55,227 nt of DNA. Source: a virus. The DNA lies in IMG/VR virus record IMGVR_UViG_3300032282_000541, positions 1 to 55,227 of that record; one strand, written 5' to 3'. Below, in pieces: positions 17,309-23,780 of the stretch. Below the pieces are notes generated by a model. That model saw nothing but the letters and a program-made list of their open reading frames with translations. It was not told the DNA's origin and made no database searches. A program made the position numbers and the translations under genes. Position 1 is the first letter of the stretch. Every line of letters begins with the position of its first letter.

Positions 17309-17328
17309 ACTATAACACAAAATTAGAT
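17309..17328 (-). promoter_or_regulatory. Operator/promoter site 1
   Basis: Contains TATAACACAAAATTAGAT, a variant of the recurring palindrome, overlapping a minus-strand extended -10 (TGTTATAGT, 17309-17317). The following leader (about 17267-17305) has a CTGC/GCAG hairpin, then TTTAAA and AGGAG. It lies over the last codons of the 79-aa gene. Confidence 0.6.
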
Positions 17329-17549
17329 TGTTTGAGATATTGTTTGGCGCGGCGCTTGTCGGCAATCGACATTGGCAAGCCCTGCTCCATGCGCTCGACC
17401 AGTCCCTTTTCGTATGCATAAGGATCGCAATCTGCCCAAGCGGTGTCGCCAAACTGCTCGGCACGCTCTTCGGCTGTCAGTTCAATGCGGGGGAGCCCTT
17501 GCTCCTTCCGCATTTTGATCTCGGCCAGTAATTGCTGATGTGTTCTCAT
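17310..17549 (-). CDS. Hypothetical protein
   Basis: 79 aa with a weak RBS, so translation is probably coupled to the gene 10 bp upstream. A charged helical protein: EIKMRKEQGLPRIELTAEER and DKRRAKQYLKQSNFVL. Its last codons coincide with operator site 1. No family is recognised. Confidence 0.55.
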   Translation of the reverse strand: MRTHQQLLAEIKMRKEQGLPRIELTAEERAEQFGDTAWADCDPYAYEKGLVERMEQGLPMSIADKRRAKQYLKQSNFVL

Positions 17550-17558
17550 CTTTTGACT

Positions 17559-17846
17559 TTAGTAGGTGTAAAAGCCTGCGACTGCTCCGACGTAACCACC
17601 CATGCAAGTTTTGCGGCTGAACATCTCGCTGTAGTCTAATGCGCCAACCCAGCGGTTCCATGCGGGAATGAAGAACACAACGTAGCGAGCAGGCTTGGCT
17701 TCTTTGTCGAAGTAGGTGCCTGCGGCTTTGGAAGCGGCGGCGGTTGCCTTCTCTGCGGCCTGCTGTGTTGCGTAGTTCTTGCAAGGCTGTTTGTTGGTGG
17801 TGCGGTACTCTTCGATGCGTGCTGTGACTGTTTCGATGATGTTCAT
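17559..17846 (-). CDS. Hypothetical protein led by operator site 2
   Basis: 95 aa, AGGAG before the ATG, first gene after promoter site 2. An N-terminal helix rich in Ala/Lys (TQQAAEKATAAASKAAGTYF) is followed by an aromatic beta part (ARYVVFFIPAWNRWVGALDY). The C-terminus GGYVGAVAGFYTY is hydrophobic. It may be an early host-interaction protein; no family match. Confidence 0.6.
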   Translation of the reverse strand: MNIIETVTARIEEYRTTNKQPCKNYATQQAAEKATAAASKAAGTYFDKEAKPARYVVFFIPAWNRWVGALDYSEMFSRKTCMGGYVGAVAGFYTY

Positions 17847-17886
17847 GTTGATCTCCTTTTAAACCGATCTCGTTGACCGTGAGAGA

Positions 17887-17906
17887 ATTCTAACACGAAG
17901 TTAGAG
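17887..17906 (-). promoter_or_regulatory. Operator/promoter site 2
   Basis: TCTAACACGAAGTTAGAG overlaps the extended -10 TGTTAGAAT (minus strand, 17887-17895). A leader of about 40 bases with a possible CGGU/AUCG hairpin precedes AAGGAG of the 95-aa gene. Upstream, 17917-17934 reads (minus) CTAGGGTAAACACCTAAA, an element also found ahead of site 3. Confidence 0.7.
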
Positions 17907-17929
17907 TCTTGATTGTTTAGGTGTTTACC

Positions 17930-18256
17930 CTAGTCTTTTCTGATCGGCCTTGGCTGGCAGGTTTGGCCTTTGCCCATGGCTTTGTGGATGGTCGTCGCAG
18001 TCTCTAAGATGACCTCACCCTCCTCCAGTTTGTGTTCCACCTGCATGGCCGCTATATAAGCGATTTCTGCGCGGCTTATCTCGTCCTTTGCCAATAGCAA
18101 AGCTTTTGCCAGCAGGGAAGTGCTCAGGTTGACCATAACGTTGAGGGCAACCTGCATGTCGTGCTCGTCAATCAAGGCTTTCATCTTAGCGTGCAGGTAT
18201 GCCTCATTGGCATCAATGGCGTTGCTGATGGCTTTTATGGTTTTGTCGTCCATCAT
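17930..18256 (-). CDS. Hypothetical helical protein
   Basis: 108 aa, ATGA-coupled to the gene upstream. Entirely helical in appearance (IKAISNAIDANEAYLHAKMK; TSLLAKALLLAKDEISRAEI), with a basic tail. No family is recognised. It belongs to the coupled early cassette. Confidence 0.6.
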   Translation of the reverse strand: MMDDKTIKAISNAIDANEAYLHAKMKALIDEHDMQVALNVMVNLSTSLLAKALLLAKDEISRAEIAYIAAMQVEHKLEEGEVILETATTIHKAMGKGQTCQPRPIRKD

Positions 18257-18540
18257 TGTCTCTGGCTTGGTATACGGTTCAGAATGGCCTGAGCGACCGT
18301 TCTAAGGGCTGTGACTACCTCACCCTCATCTTCGTGGTCAGCAAAGGCCATAACAAGGTCAGCGCATGCCTGACGCTCAATCATGATGACCCGCTTGCTG
18401 GTCTCAATTGCCACCGTCATGATCTCGGCCTTGGCGATGGTGATGGCATCGTCGAACTCAGCTTGGGTGAAGAATGTCACTGCGCCTGAACCACCCAACA
18501 GTTGCCGGGCCAGTTGGCTCATTTCTTTTTTCTCGGTCAT
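18253..18540 (-). CDS. Hypothetical helical protein
   Basis: 95 aa. A Thr/Glu/Lys start (MTEKKEMSQLARQLLGG) precedes amphipathic helices (FDDAITIAKAEIMTVAIETS) and ERQACADLVMAFADHEDEGE. The pattern ERQACA...A is common in small phage proteins of unknown role. It is coupled to genes on both sides. Confidence 0.6.
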   Translation of the reverse strand: MTEKKEMSQLARQLLGGSGAVTFFTQAEFDDAITIAKAEIMTVAIETSKRVIMIERQACADLVMAFADHEDEGEVVTALRTVAQAILNRIPSQRQ

Positions 18541-18737
18541 TTGAATTTCCTCACATTGGAAAACGGAATGTCAATTGGCTTTTCTGGTGGTGGTGGAGGC
18601 ATATTGGCGCTGGGTGGCACCCACCCATGTTTTCGCCAGATGGCCTGCACGTCAGACCCGCTACTCCATTTGAATTCGGCAGTAGGTATGCTGGGGTAGC
18701 TGATCTTTGAGTGCGGTGGCAAAGTGATCTTGCTCAT
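18537..18737 (-). CDS. Proline-rich small protein
   Basis: 66 aa, AAGGGA upstream. The core WSSGSDVQAIWRKHGWVPPS occurs in many small phage proteins of unknown function. It is followed by a run of prolines (MPPPPPEKP) and a basic end. Structure and job are unknown. Confidence 0.6.
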   Translation of the reverse strand: MSKITLPPHSKISYPSIPTAEFKWSSGSDVQAIWRKHGWVPPSANMPPPPPEKPIDIPFSNVRKFK

Positions 18738-18746
18738 GAAAATCCC

Positions 18747-19028
18747 TTATTCAGAATATGCAATGGCTTGCAGTTTACTGATACGCTCATTGATCTCAGT
18801 CACGGTCTTCTGGTATTCGGCCATGACCTTTTGCTTTTGCTTTTCCAATGCGGCAATTTTTTGTGCCCGTGGATCATAGTCTTCTGGCACGTCAATTTCG
18901 ATTTGTTGTTCGCAGACATAGGTGCGGTAATTGTCGTCGTCAGCTTTGAAGCTAAGAACCTCAAACTGGCCTTCTTCATCCCATTCGTACTTGCAATAGT
19001 GAATGTGTGCGGTTGTTTTGACTTTCAT
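18747..19028 (-). CDS. Hypothetical protein with C-terminal coiled coil
   Basis: 93 aa from the ATG at 19028 (AAGGAG; ATGA overlap upstream). The N-terminal half has beta strands (VKTTAHIHYCKYEWDEEGQF). The C-terminal half is a coiled coil (IAALEKQKQKVMAEYQKTVT). No family is recognised. Confidence 0.6.
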   Translation of the reverse strand: MKVKTTAHIHYCKYEWDEEGQFEVLSFKADDDNYRTYVCEQQIEIDVPEDYDPRAQKIAALEKQKQKVMAEYQKTVTEINERISKLQAIAYSE

Positions 19029-19234
19029 GCTAGGGCTCCTTTGGCAAGTTTCATTTGGCGTTCGCGGATGGCATCGATCTCTGCCCACAATTTGATGTAG
19101 TAGGGATCGTCGGTTGGCAGGTGGTTGTTCACCTGCAAAGTGGTATGGCAGTCTTGCAATGCATGGGCACACATGTTGGAGTCGTACCCCTTAAATTTGT
19201 TGGTGCAGGTTTCGCGCAATTGTCCGTATGTCAT
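19025..19234 (-). CDS. Hypothetical protein
   Basis: 69 aa, AAGGA upstream. It has three Cys/His residues in CTNKFKGYDSNMCAHALQDC followed by a helix (YIKLWAEIDAIRERQMKLAK). The Cys spacing is not a clear zinc motif. Coupled to the next gene by ATGA. Confidence 0.55.
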   Translation of the reverse strand: MTYGQLRETCTNKFKGYDSNMCAHALQDCHTTLQVNNHLPTDDPYYIKLWAEIDAIRERQMKLAKGALA

Positions 19235-19271
19235 AGTGTTTTCCTTGTGGGGGCCAAAGCCCCCGAGTTGA

Positions 19272-19619
19272 TTACTTGACTGGTGTCACGCGGATGTCGG
19301 CGCGGCCTTCTTTGCGGAAGGTGTTCAGCACGTCCTTCTGGATGCCGTATGCCACGCACAGCTTGGCGTAGTCCACGGTGCCAGAGACTGCGACCAGCTT
19401 GACAGTGACAGAATGCAATTCGCCTTTGTGTGGAATGTCGTCGCCGTTGGCATCTTTTGCACATTCGCCATATTTGTTGGCGATGGCATGCTTCATTGCC
19501 TCAACTTGTTTTGCCAATGCCTTGGCTTGCTGGTCGAGCACGAAGAGTGCGTCGATATCGTTTGTGAAAGACTCGATAGTTGCGAGTGCTTGGATAGTGG
19601 CTTGTGTTTCTGTGATCAT
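19272..19619 (-). CDS. Hypothetical protein led by operator site 3
   Basis: 115 aa, GGAGA before the ATG. An N-terminal coiled coil (FVLDQQAKALAKQVEAMKHA) leads into a small alpha/beta part (LHSVTVKLVAVSGTVDYAKL, then AYGIQKDVLNTFRKEGRADI). The shape resembles phage proteins that help siphovirus Gp157-type or recombination-related functions, but this is not secure. It is the first gene after promoter site 3. Confidence 0.6.
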   Translation of the reverse strand: MITETQATIQALATIESFTNDIDALFVLDQQAKALAKQVEAMKHAIANKYGECAKDANGDDIPHKGELHSVTVKLVAVSGTVDYAKLCVAYGIQKDVLNTFRKEGRADIRVTPVK

Positions 19620-19659
19620 TTGGAATCTCCATTTAAACCTGCGATGTTGCAGTGAACGA

Positions 19660-19679
19660 AGTCTAACACAAAGTTAGAT
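19660..19679 (-). promoter_or_regulatory. Operator/promoter site 3
   Basis: A consensus copy, TCTAACACAAAGTTAGAT, overlaps the minus-strand extended -10 TGTTAGACT (19660-19668). The leader has a CTGC/GCAG hairpin and TTTAAA, very like site 1. The element TTAGGGAAAGCACCTAC (minus strand, about 19711-19727) lies upstream as at site 2. Confidence 0.7.
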
Positions 19680-19745
19680 TCTGTTGGCAAGACTTTTCTC
19701 AATTATTTTTGTAGGTGCTTTCCCTAATGTTGTTATGTGAACTAT

Positions 19746-20018
19746 TTATTTAGTAGTCAGACTACTAAATACGTTTGAAACAGTGACATTCAGGGCATCC
19801 AACTCTTTCATTTTGGCTATAGCCCATGCACGTTTCTCCCCGTGCCAGCCCATCTTGGAGCCTTGGTGGCAGGACTTGCACAGAGCCACCACGGTGTAGT
19901 GCAGTCCCTGCTCAATGTGGTGGGCATCGGAGGGGCCGGGCACCCCGCATACAGAGCAGGGTTGCTCTTTGACCATACCTACCCACAGGCGCTCCAGCTT
20001 GTTGTAGCTACCGTTCAT
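19746..20018 (-). CDS. HNH endonuclease
   Basis: 90 aa from the ATG at 20018, overlapping the previous stop. It has the zinc and catalytic residues of a small HNH enzyme: CSVCG (Cys21, Cys24), DAHHIEQG (His33-His34), LCKSCHQGS (Cys47, Cys50, His51) and GWHGEK (His59). It should nick or cut DNA, for instance in recombination intermediates or packaging. The small size and position beside a RuvC-like gene favour a recombination role over homing. Its last codons contain a copy of the GTAGTCAGACTAC palindrome. Confidence 0.8.
   Translation of the reverse strand: MNGSYNKLERLWVGMVKEQPCSVCGVPGPSDAHHIEQGLHYTVVALCKSCHQGSKMGWHGEKRAWAIAKMKELDALNVTVSNVFSSLTTK
19748..19770. repeat. Extended copy of the dispersed palindrome
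   Basis: The core GTAGTCAGACTAC at 19753-19765 is extended to a 23-base inverted repeat that is perfect except for its central base. It is the longest copy of the family in this genome and lies at the end of the HNH gene. Confidence 0.85.
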
Positions 20019-20356
20019 GTCACCGCCTTGTCGAATGCCCGGTTGCTGGCCTCCTGAGAGCGCCACACGTCGATTCGTGCCTGCGCCGACACCAACCCCC
20101 AGCGATACGTTTCTTCGGCCTCTACGGCTGATTCCAGCCCATTCAGCACTTCGATGTAGACCGGGTCTGCGTAGGCTTCAATCTCGGCCACCGCCGCCGA
20201 CTTTGCCCGGCCATCTGATAACGCCGCTTTCATCAGCATGGCCTTCTGGCTTTTGCGGTACTCTTCCAGATACACCCGGTGCGCTCTGGCTTCCGCATAC
20301 TTGCGTCCGTGGGTGTACAGGTAGTCCACTGCGTCGTTGATGTCCTTCTGATTCAT
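20015..20356 (-). CDS. Hypothetical protein (recombination/replication cassette)
   Basis: 113 aa, GGGGAA upstream. Helical: MNQKDINDAVDYLYTHGRKY; ARAHRVYLEEYRKSQKAMLM; VEAEETYRWGLVSAQARIDV. It resembles small helical proteins found next to HNH and RuvC-like genes in phages. The family is common but its function is unknown to me. Confidence 0.65.
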   Translation of the reverse strand: MNQKDINDAVDYLYTHGRKYAEARAHRVYLEEYRKSQKAMLMKAALSDGRAKSAAVAEIEAYADPVYIEVLNGLESAVEAEETYRWGLVSAQARIDVWRSQEASNRAFDKAVT

Positions 20357-20392
20357 TTTGCTTCCCCTGAATTTGTCTTTTACGCCAGCCGC

Positions 20393-20842
20393 TCATGATC
20401 CGAACCGGGCGATCAATGCGGCATCTGCGAATGCTTGGCCTGCGCCCTTCTTGTCCAGTTCACGCCACTGCGGCCACAACTGCAACGCCTTTGACCTTGC
20501 CTCGTCCTTGTCCTTGCCGTTGACTCCAACGGCCTTCTTCCACGACTGAGGGGTGACGTTGGTCACAGGTATTTCAAGGGCTCCCAGCACGCCCATAACG
20601 CTTCCCACAGCATGGCCGAAGGTGAACATCGATGTCACACCTTGGCCGGGCATGGCACCCACCTGCTCAATCACAGCTTTGTCAATGTTGAGAAATCGAA
20701 TGAGGGATGCCAATGCGGCAGTGTTCACTCGGTTGTTCTTTCCAACCATGTAGGTGGGCATGCGCTCCCACTCAATTGGGTTGCCGTCTTCCAGCAAAAC
20801 AAATGCGCCGGACAGGCCGGGGTCGATACCAAGGACTCTCAT
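20393..20842 (-). CDS. RuvC-like Holliday junction resolvase
   Basis: 149 aa, GAGGAG upstream. The RNase H-fold motifs are in place: GIDPG with Asp7, AVIEQVGAMPGQG with Glu59, and a final QAFADAALIARF with Asp140. TFGHAVGSVMGVLGAL and VTPQSWKKAVGVNG are also family hallmarks. It should cleave four-way junctions and branched DNA, resolving replicating concatemers before packaging. Length is slightly short but normal for phage RuvC-like enzymes. It is coupled to the upstream 147-aa gene. Confidence 0.85.
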   Translation of the reverse strand: MRVLGIDPGLSGAFVLLEDGNPIEWERMPTYMVGKNNRVNTAALASLIRFLNIDKAVIEQVGAMPGQGVTSMFTFGHAVGSVMGVLGALEIPVTNVTPQSWKKAVGVNGKDKDEARSKALQLWPQWRELDKKGAGQAFADAALIARFGS

Positions 20843-21282
20843 GTGTTCTTCTCCTCGGCGTAGCCGTTCTTTAGCTTGAGTTTGGCTTCAATGGCTCTAG
20901 CAAATGATGTAACCATAGTCATTGTGCTTCTGTCTGGTTTTGTAGCTTCTTCCCACAAATTCCTAATTTCTTCTCCTTCTAGCCCTACCCATGTGCGCTG
21001 TGATGGGGTGATTGGGTCGCATATATGGCATACCTGACCTTGATTGCAATCACACACAGGCTCTTGGCTTTTCAACTCTGCAATAGCTTGGCGTAGTGCA
21101 GTGGTGGCGGCATCAATCTCTATATTGGCTTCATCTGCTCCACAGTTGCACTCATCTCGCTCAGAATCATTGGAGCATCCTTGGTGATGTTTTGGGCATG
21201 AATACCAAGTGTCTTCGCAGTAGTAATGCGTCTGCCTGTTGTTATCCAACGCCCTAAGCGCCTGTTTCAATACTTCAATCAT
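20839..21282 (-). CDS. Cys-rich hypothetical protein
   Basis: 147 aa. The first part (MIEVLKQALRALDN) looks like the small phage family in which a helical start precedes ATTALRQAIAEL. Two Cys clusters follow: YYCEDTWYSCPKHHQGC to CNCG (about 20-47), and CDCNQGQVCHICD (about 77-90). These may bind zinc. The C-terminal half is helical. It may be an early accessory protein; no function is known to me. Confidence 0.6.
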   Translation of the reverse strand: MIEVLKQALRALDNNRQTHYYCEDTWYSCPKHHQGCSNDSERDECNCGADEANIEIDAATTALRQAIAELKSQEPVCDCNQGQVCHICDPITPSQRTWVGLEGEEIRNLWEEATKPDRSTMTMVTSFARAIEAKLKLKNGYAEEKNT

Positions 21283-21440
21283 GCTTGTTTCTCCAACTGG
21301 CTTATGAATTCTTGAATTGTGAAAAAGGCTTCTTCTGCGCCAAACAAGCCCAATACTGGTTTGCCGTTTACCGAACCCGATGTTTCGATTAGCGCAAGCA
21401 GTGCAATCAATTCAACAAATTGTTCTTCAGTTATGTTCAT
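21279..21440 (-). CDS. Small helical protein
   Basis: 53 aa, GAGGAG 7 bases before the ATG, ATGA overlaps at both ends. It starts MNITEEQFVELIALLALIET and ends FISQLEKQA. It is a hydrophobic-helix peptide without a clear membrane anchor. It is unrecognised, but the RBS and coupling support it as real. Confidence 0.6.
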   Translation of the reverse strand: MNITEEQFVELIALLALIETSGSVNGKPVLGLFGAEEAFFTIQEFISQLEKQA

Positions 21441-21640
21441 GCTTGCTCTCCTCTGGCTCTGATGGCTTGGGCAATCGTGCTACCGATAACGCCAAAACCG
21501 GAATCGGCAATCGTTGCACAGGCTTCACGTTCAACGGCGGCTATTGTTTCCAATTGACCACGCAAATTAGCAATCGTCAGCAACAAAGAATCTCTTGCAG
21601 TTTTTAATCTTTCATATTCAATTGTTTCTTCATCGGTCAT
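21437..21640 (-). CDS. Small helical protein
   Basis: 67 aa with AAAGG upstream. A coiled-coil helix (YERLKTARDSLLLTIANLRG) is followed by EREACATIADSGFGVIGSTI, a pattern often seen in small phage proteins. Coupled by ATGA at both ends. Function unknown. Confidence 0.6.
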   Translation of the reverse strand: MTDEETIEYERLKTARDSLLLTIANLRGQLETIAAVEREACATIADSGFGVIGSTIAQAIRARGEQA

Positions 21641-21915
21641 GACTTGCCTTTCAATATAAATTTTGGACAGCGTTGCAAAATAAATCGTGATGGGGTTTGT
21701 GGTTTGCCAAACCTGTCAGGCATCTTGATGCACTTGTGATCGATGTAGTTCTTGCACTCAAAGCAAAGTCTGCGGTCGTCACCAATGTCTGCATCACGCT
21801 CCCACAACTTGTCGGCCAAGTTCCATGCATCGTCAGCACTCAACCCTTGCTCTTCAAACACCTTGCGACGACGTGTGTGTTTAGCGACTGCAATATCTGT
21901 TTCTTCTGCGGTCAT
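21637..21915 (-). CDS. Zinc-ribbon-like small protein
   Basis: 92 aa. The N-terminal half is helical (EQGLSADDAWNLADKLWERD). The C-terminal half has LCFECKNYIDHKC and later FILQRCPKF, four Cys in a spacing that could hold one zinc. Similar small proteins recur in proteobacterial phages. Its role is not known. Confidence 0.6.
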   Translation of the reverse strand: MTAEETDIAVAKHTRRRKVFEEQGLSADDAWNLADKLWERDADIGDDRRLCFECKNYIDHKCIKMPDRFGKPQTPSRFILQRCPKFILKGKS

Positions 21916-22355
21916 GCTGGAACCTTTAACATCATTTCTTGAGTGCGCTTCTCGGTGGCTCTATGAGCGGCGATCATGGTGCGTGCAGGTAAGTTCTCCA
22001 ACACCATTTCGTAGTCTTCCAACACGCCGCGCAAGGTGACCATGTCAGGGCCATTCAGGCGCAATGACATGCCCTTTTGCAAATGCCTCATGCCTGCGTT
22101 TGCCAGTGCTGTGACTGCGTCTCCAATGGCATCTTGCTCGTCGGCAACAAGACCCATATCCAGCAATGTCTGCATCATGTTCACTGCATCAAAAACAACT
22201 TCCCAGTCTTTGAGAGTGACTTCAGGGGCTCTCTCAATATTTTCAAGGCCAGCCTTCATGATGGTGAGTTGGTTGTCACGTTTTTGTTTTGGCAGTGGCT
22301 CTGTTGGGCTTGCCAGCAGTACATCCCAATGGCTGTAGCTGAATTTGGGTTTCAT
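21912..22355 (-). CDS. Hypothetical protein led by operator site 4
   Basis: 147 aa, AGGAG upstream, the first gene of the site 4 transcript. Mostly helical (VVFDAVNMMQTLLDMGLVAD; AIGDAVTALANAGMRHLQKG; MVTLRGVLEDYEMVLENLPA). The pattern resembles small phage proteins that count heterologous helices, but I recognise no family. An early regulatory or host-takeover role is possible from the promoter alone. Confidence 0.6.
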   Translation of the reverse strand: MKPKFSYSHWDVLLASPTEPLPKQKRDNQLTIMKAGLENIERAPEVTLKDWEVVFDAVNMMQTLLDMGLVADEQDAIGDAVTALANAGMRHLQKGMSLRLNGPDMVTLRGVLEDYEMVLENLPARTMIAAHRATEKRTQEMMLKVPA

Positions 22356-22392
22356 CTTTTCTCCTGTTATCCCACAACGGTGTGGTGCCTAC

Positions 22393-22412
22393 ATTCTAAC
22401 ACAAAGTTAGAT
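22393..22412 (-). promoter_or_regulatory. Operator/promoter site 4
   Basis: A consensus copy, TCTAACACAAAGTTAGAT, overlaps the minus-strand extended -10 TGTTAGAAT (22393-22401). The leader begins with a strong hairpin (CCACA, loop CCGT, TGTGG) and then AGGAG. The site covers the last codons of the 77-aa gene. Confidence 0.7.
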
Positions 22413-22640
22413 TTCTGAAATGGTGATTGTTGAATCTACTCTGTTGATATGCATAGTTCCTGTGGTCACAAAATTCCAGTCGTGATCGTTGGGGTCTGCC
22501 TCAGTGTGTGAGTGGGCCAACAGCCAAACCCTCTTGCAAATCCATTCTTTGCCAGTCTCATCGAACACACGCCACTTGTGATCGATGGTGCCCCTGCCGG
22601 GTTGCCCGGCAGACTTGTTGTATCTGATCCTGAATTTCAT
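22407..22640 (-). CDS. Small beta-rich hypothetical protein
   Basis: 77 aa from the ATG at 22640 with GGAGGT just upstream, overlapping the oxygenase stop. Strands are apparent (MKFRIRYNKSAGQ; HKWRVFDETGKEWICKRVWL; TGTMHINRVDSTITISEI). It may work with the 2OG oxygenase that is translated first. No family is recognised. Confidence 0.6.
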   Translation of the reverse strand: MKFRIRYNKSAGQPGRGTIDHKWRVFDETGKEWICKRVWLLAHSHTEADPNDHDWNFVTTGTMHINRVDSTITISEI

Positions 22641-23272
22641 ATCACCTCCACGTCGGGCTCTTGTGGCTCTGGTGCTACTGCCACCGATAGGTTCATGTGA
22701 ACGAACCTCATGGGCTCTTGGCTCATGTTTTTGGTGAAAGAGTGGGGTAGCCATGCATTTGCAAATATCAGGGTTCCTGCATCCGGCGTGAACACGACTT
22801 GATGTGATCCCATGGTGATCTTGTTGGCATCCTTCTCAGGCAGGTTGATGATCACCTTGGCGTGCCTCGGATCGTGCAATACCAGCTTGCATGAGTTCTT
22901 GGGTGCGTCGATGAAATAGAACGCACTGATCTGCACTCCATGGCCGTGGATATGGGTTTCCATTGAAGACATGTGGCTGTGTTCTTGCGTCCACATCTCA
23001 GTGAAGAACGTCACCAAACTATCCATGTTGTAGCCCTGCGACTCAAGAATGTTCCATGCGGTCTGCGACACGTACCGGGAAAACTCTTCCAACTCTGGTT
23101 CATGTGCATAGGTTCCGGTCATAAGGGTGGCACCTTTTGAACCTTCACGATTGGCTTCTTCATACCTCGAAGACACTGTGCGAACTGCCTCCAAAAACTC
23201 AGGTTTTTTCACCACATAAATCGGGCTGGCAAAGTAGTGCGCTTCTTCAAGTTTGTCCATTCGTTTCTCCAA
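22637..23272 (-). CDS. Putative 2-oxoglutarate/Fe(II) oxygenase
   Basis: 211 aa, GGAGAA upstream, led by operator site 5. The double-stranded beta-helix signature can be followed. HIHGHGVQISAFYFIDAP (His107/109/111) supplies the first metal ligands. LIFANAWLPHSFTKN has the distal His177, and EPMRFVHMNLSV supplies an Arg189 for 2OG. Phage members of this class are thought to hydroxylate protein or nucleic-acid targets. The usual HxD is replaced by HxH, as in a subset of phage enzymes, so activity is likely but not certain. A small beta protein is coupled downstream. Confidence 0.7.
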   Translation of the reverse strand: MEKRMDKLEEAHYFASPIYVVKKPEFLEAVRTVSSRYEEANREGSKGATLMTGTYAHEPELEEFSRYVSQTAWNILESQGYNMDSLVTFFTEMWTQEHSHMSSMETHIHGHGVQISAFYFIDAPKNSCKLVLHDPRHAKVIINLPEKDANKITMGSHQVVFTPDAGTLIFANAWLPHSFTKNMSQEPMRFVHMNLSVAVAPEPQEPDVEVI

Positions 23273-23285
23273 ATAAATTCACGTC

Positions 23286-23305
23286 AGTCTAACATAGGGT
23301 TTGAT
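23286..23305 (-). promoter_or_regulatory. Operator/promoter site 5 (degenerate)
   Basis: TCTAACATAGGGTTTGAT keeps one good half-site and overlaps the extended -10 TGTTAGACT (minus strand). It leads the 2OG oxygenase gene. The second half is degenerate and no leader hairpin is evident, so regulation may be weaker here. Confidence 0.5.
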
Positions 23306-23314
23306 TCTTCAGTC

Positions 23315-23334
23315 AAAAAAATCGGAGGCTCTCC
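23315..23334 (-). terminator. Weak terminator-like hairpin
   Basis: On the minus strand GGAG, a 3-base loop, CTCC and GA are followed by seven T. The stem is short, but it lies exactly where the structured RNA segment would have to end before promoter site 5. Confidence 0.45.
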
Positions 23335-23580
23335 CCCTTATTGACTCCTTATCAATCCTTTCACCCAAAGACCCCCCTACCCCAGACGGAGTAGAGAGGG
23401 AAGGTGCTTCACCCCACTTGCGTGGATCATCATGTGAACGGTTTTACGTTCGACCCCTCGGCTTGATGATTCGACCAGCCGACTGGATTATTCGGGAACT
23501 GCCCCCTAGCCTTGCGGCATACCAGCTACGCTTTCCTTCCGCGCCACCACGACTGGGGTGCTTACTTTCGTGCGGAGTAC
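23335..23580 (-). ncRNA. Candidate structured RNA with tetraloops and a pseudoknot
   Basis: No convincing reading frame exists in this stretch. On the minus strand two hairpins are capped by GCAA (GNRA) loops: CCAC-GCAA-GTGG (23414-23425) and GCC-GCAA-GGC (23509-23518). A 6-bp stem pairs 23458-23463 with 23477-23482. Its loop (23464-23470) can pair with 23426-23432 over 7 bp, giving a pseudoknot that encloses a GAACG/CGTTC hairpin (23436-23451). More distant complements also exist: ACCCCAG with CTGGGGT. The length, phage setting and adjoining tRNA recall the large ornate phage RNAs such as GOLLD, but I cannot claim membership. The strand is chosen from the tetraloops and T-runs. Confidence 0.5.
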
Positions 23581-23597
23581 GGCAGGGGTGAGAAAAC

Positions 23598-23691
23598 AAA
23601 AAAAGCCGTTAAGACAAACCCCGGTGAGAACTCATCCCCCTTTTGAGAGGATGGCACCCCATGCGGGGTCGGAGTTTGACTTAACGGCTTT
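23598..23691 (-). terminator. Large terminator with a structured apical domain
   Basis: A 12-bp perfect stem (23602-23613 with 23680-23691) continues for 5 bp after one mismatch (23615-23619 with 23674-23678). The minus-strand RNA ends in seven U. The apex carries two more hairpins: CATCC/GGATG (23633-23653) and ACCCC/GGGGT with an ATGC loop (23656-23669). It would terminate leftward transcripts that pass through the tRNA. A 20-codon frame starts at 23694, just before the stem. Confidence 0.75.
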
Positions 23692-23780
23692 CATTTGCAC
23701 AGGTTCTCACGCCTTGCAATTCAAATTCTATCAACAGGTCTCACGACATGTCAACACCAAAAACAAAATGGTGTCGCATT

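Noticed and set aside
23335-23580. RNase P, tmRNA or group I intron
   Set aside because: I could not find the hallmark conserved segments of these RNAs, and no flanking split gene exists.
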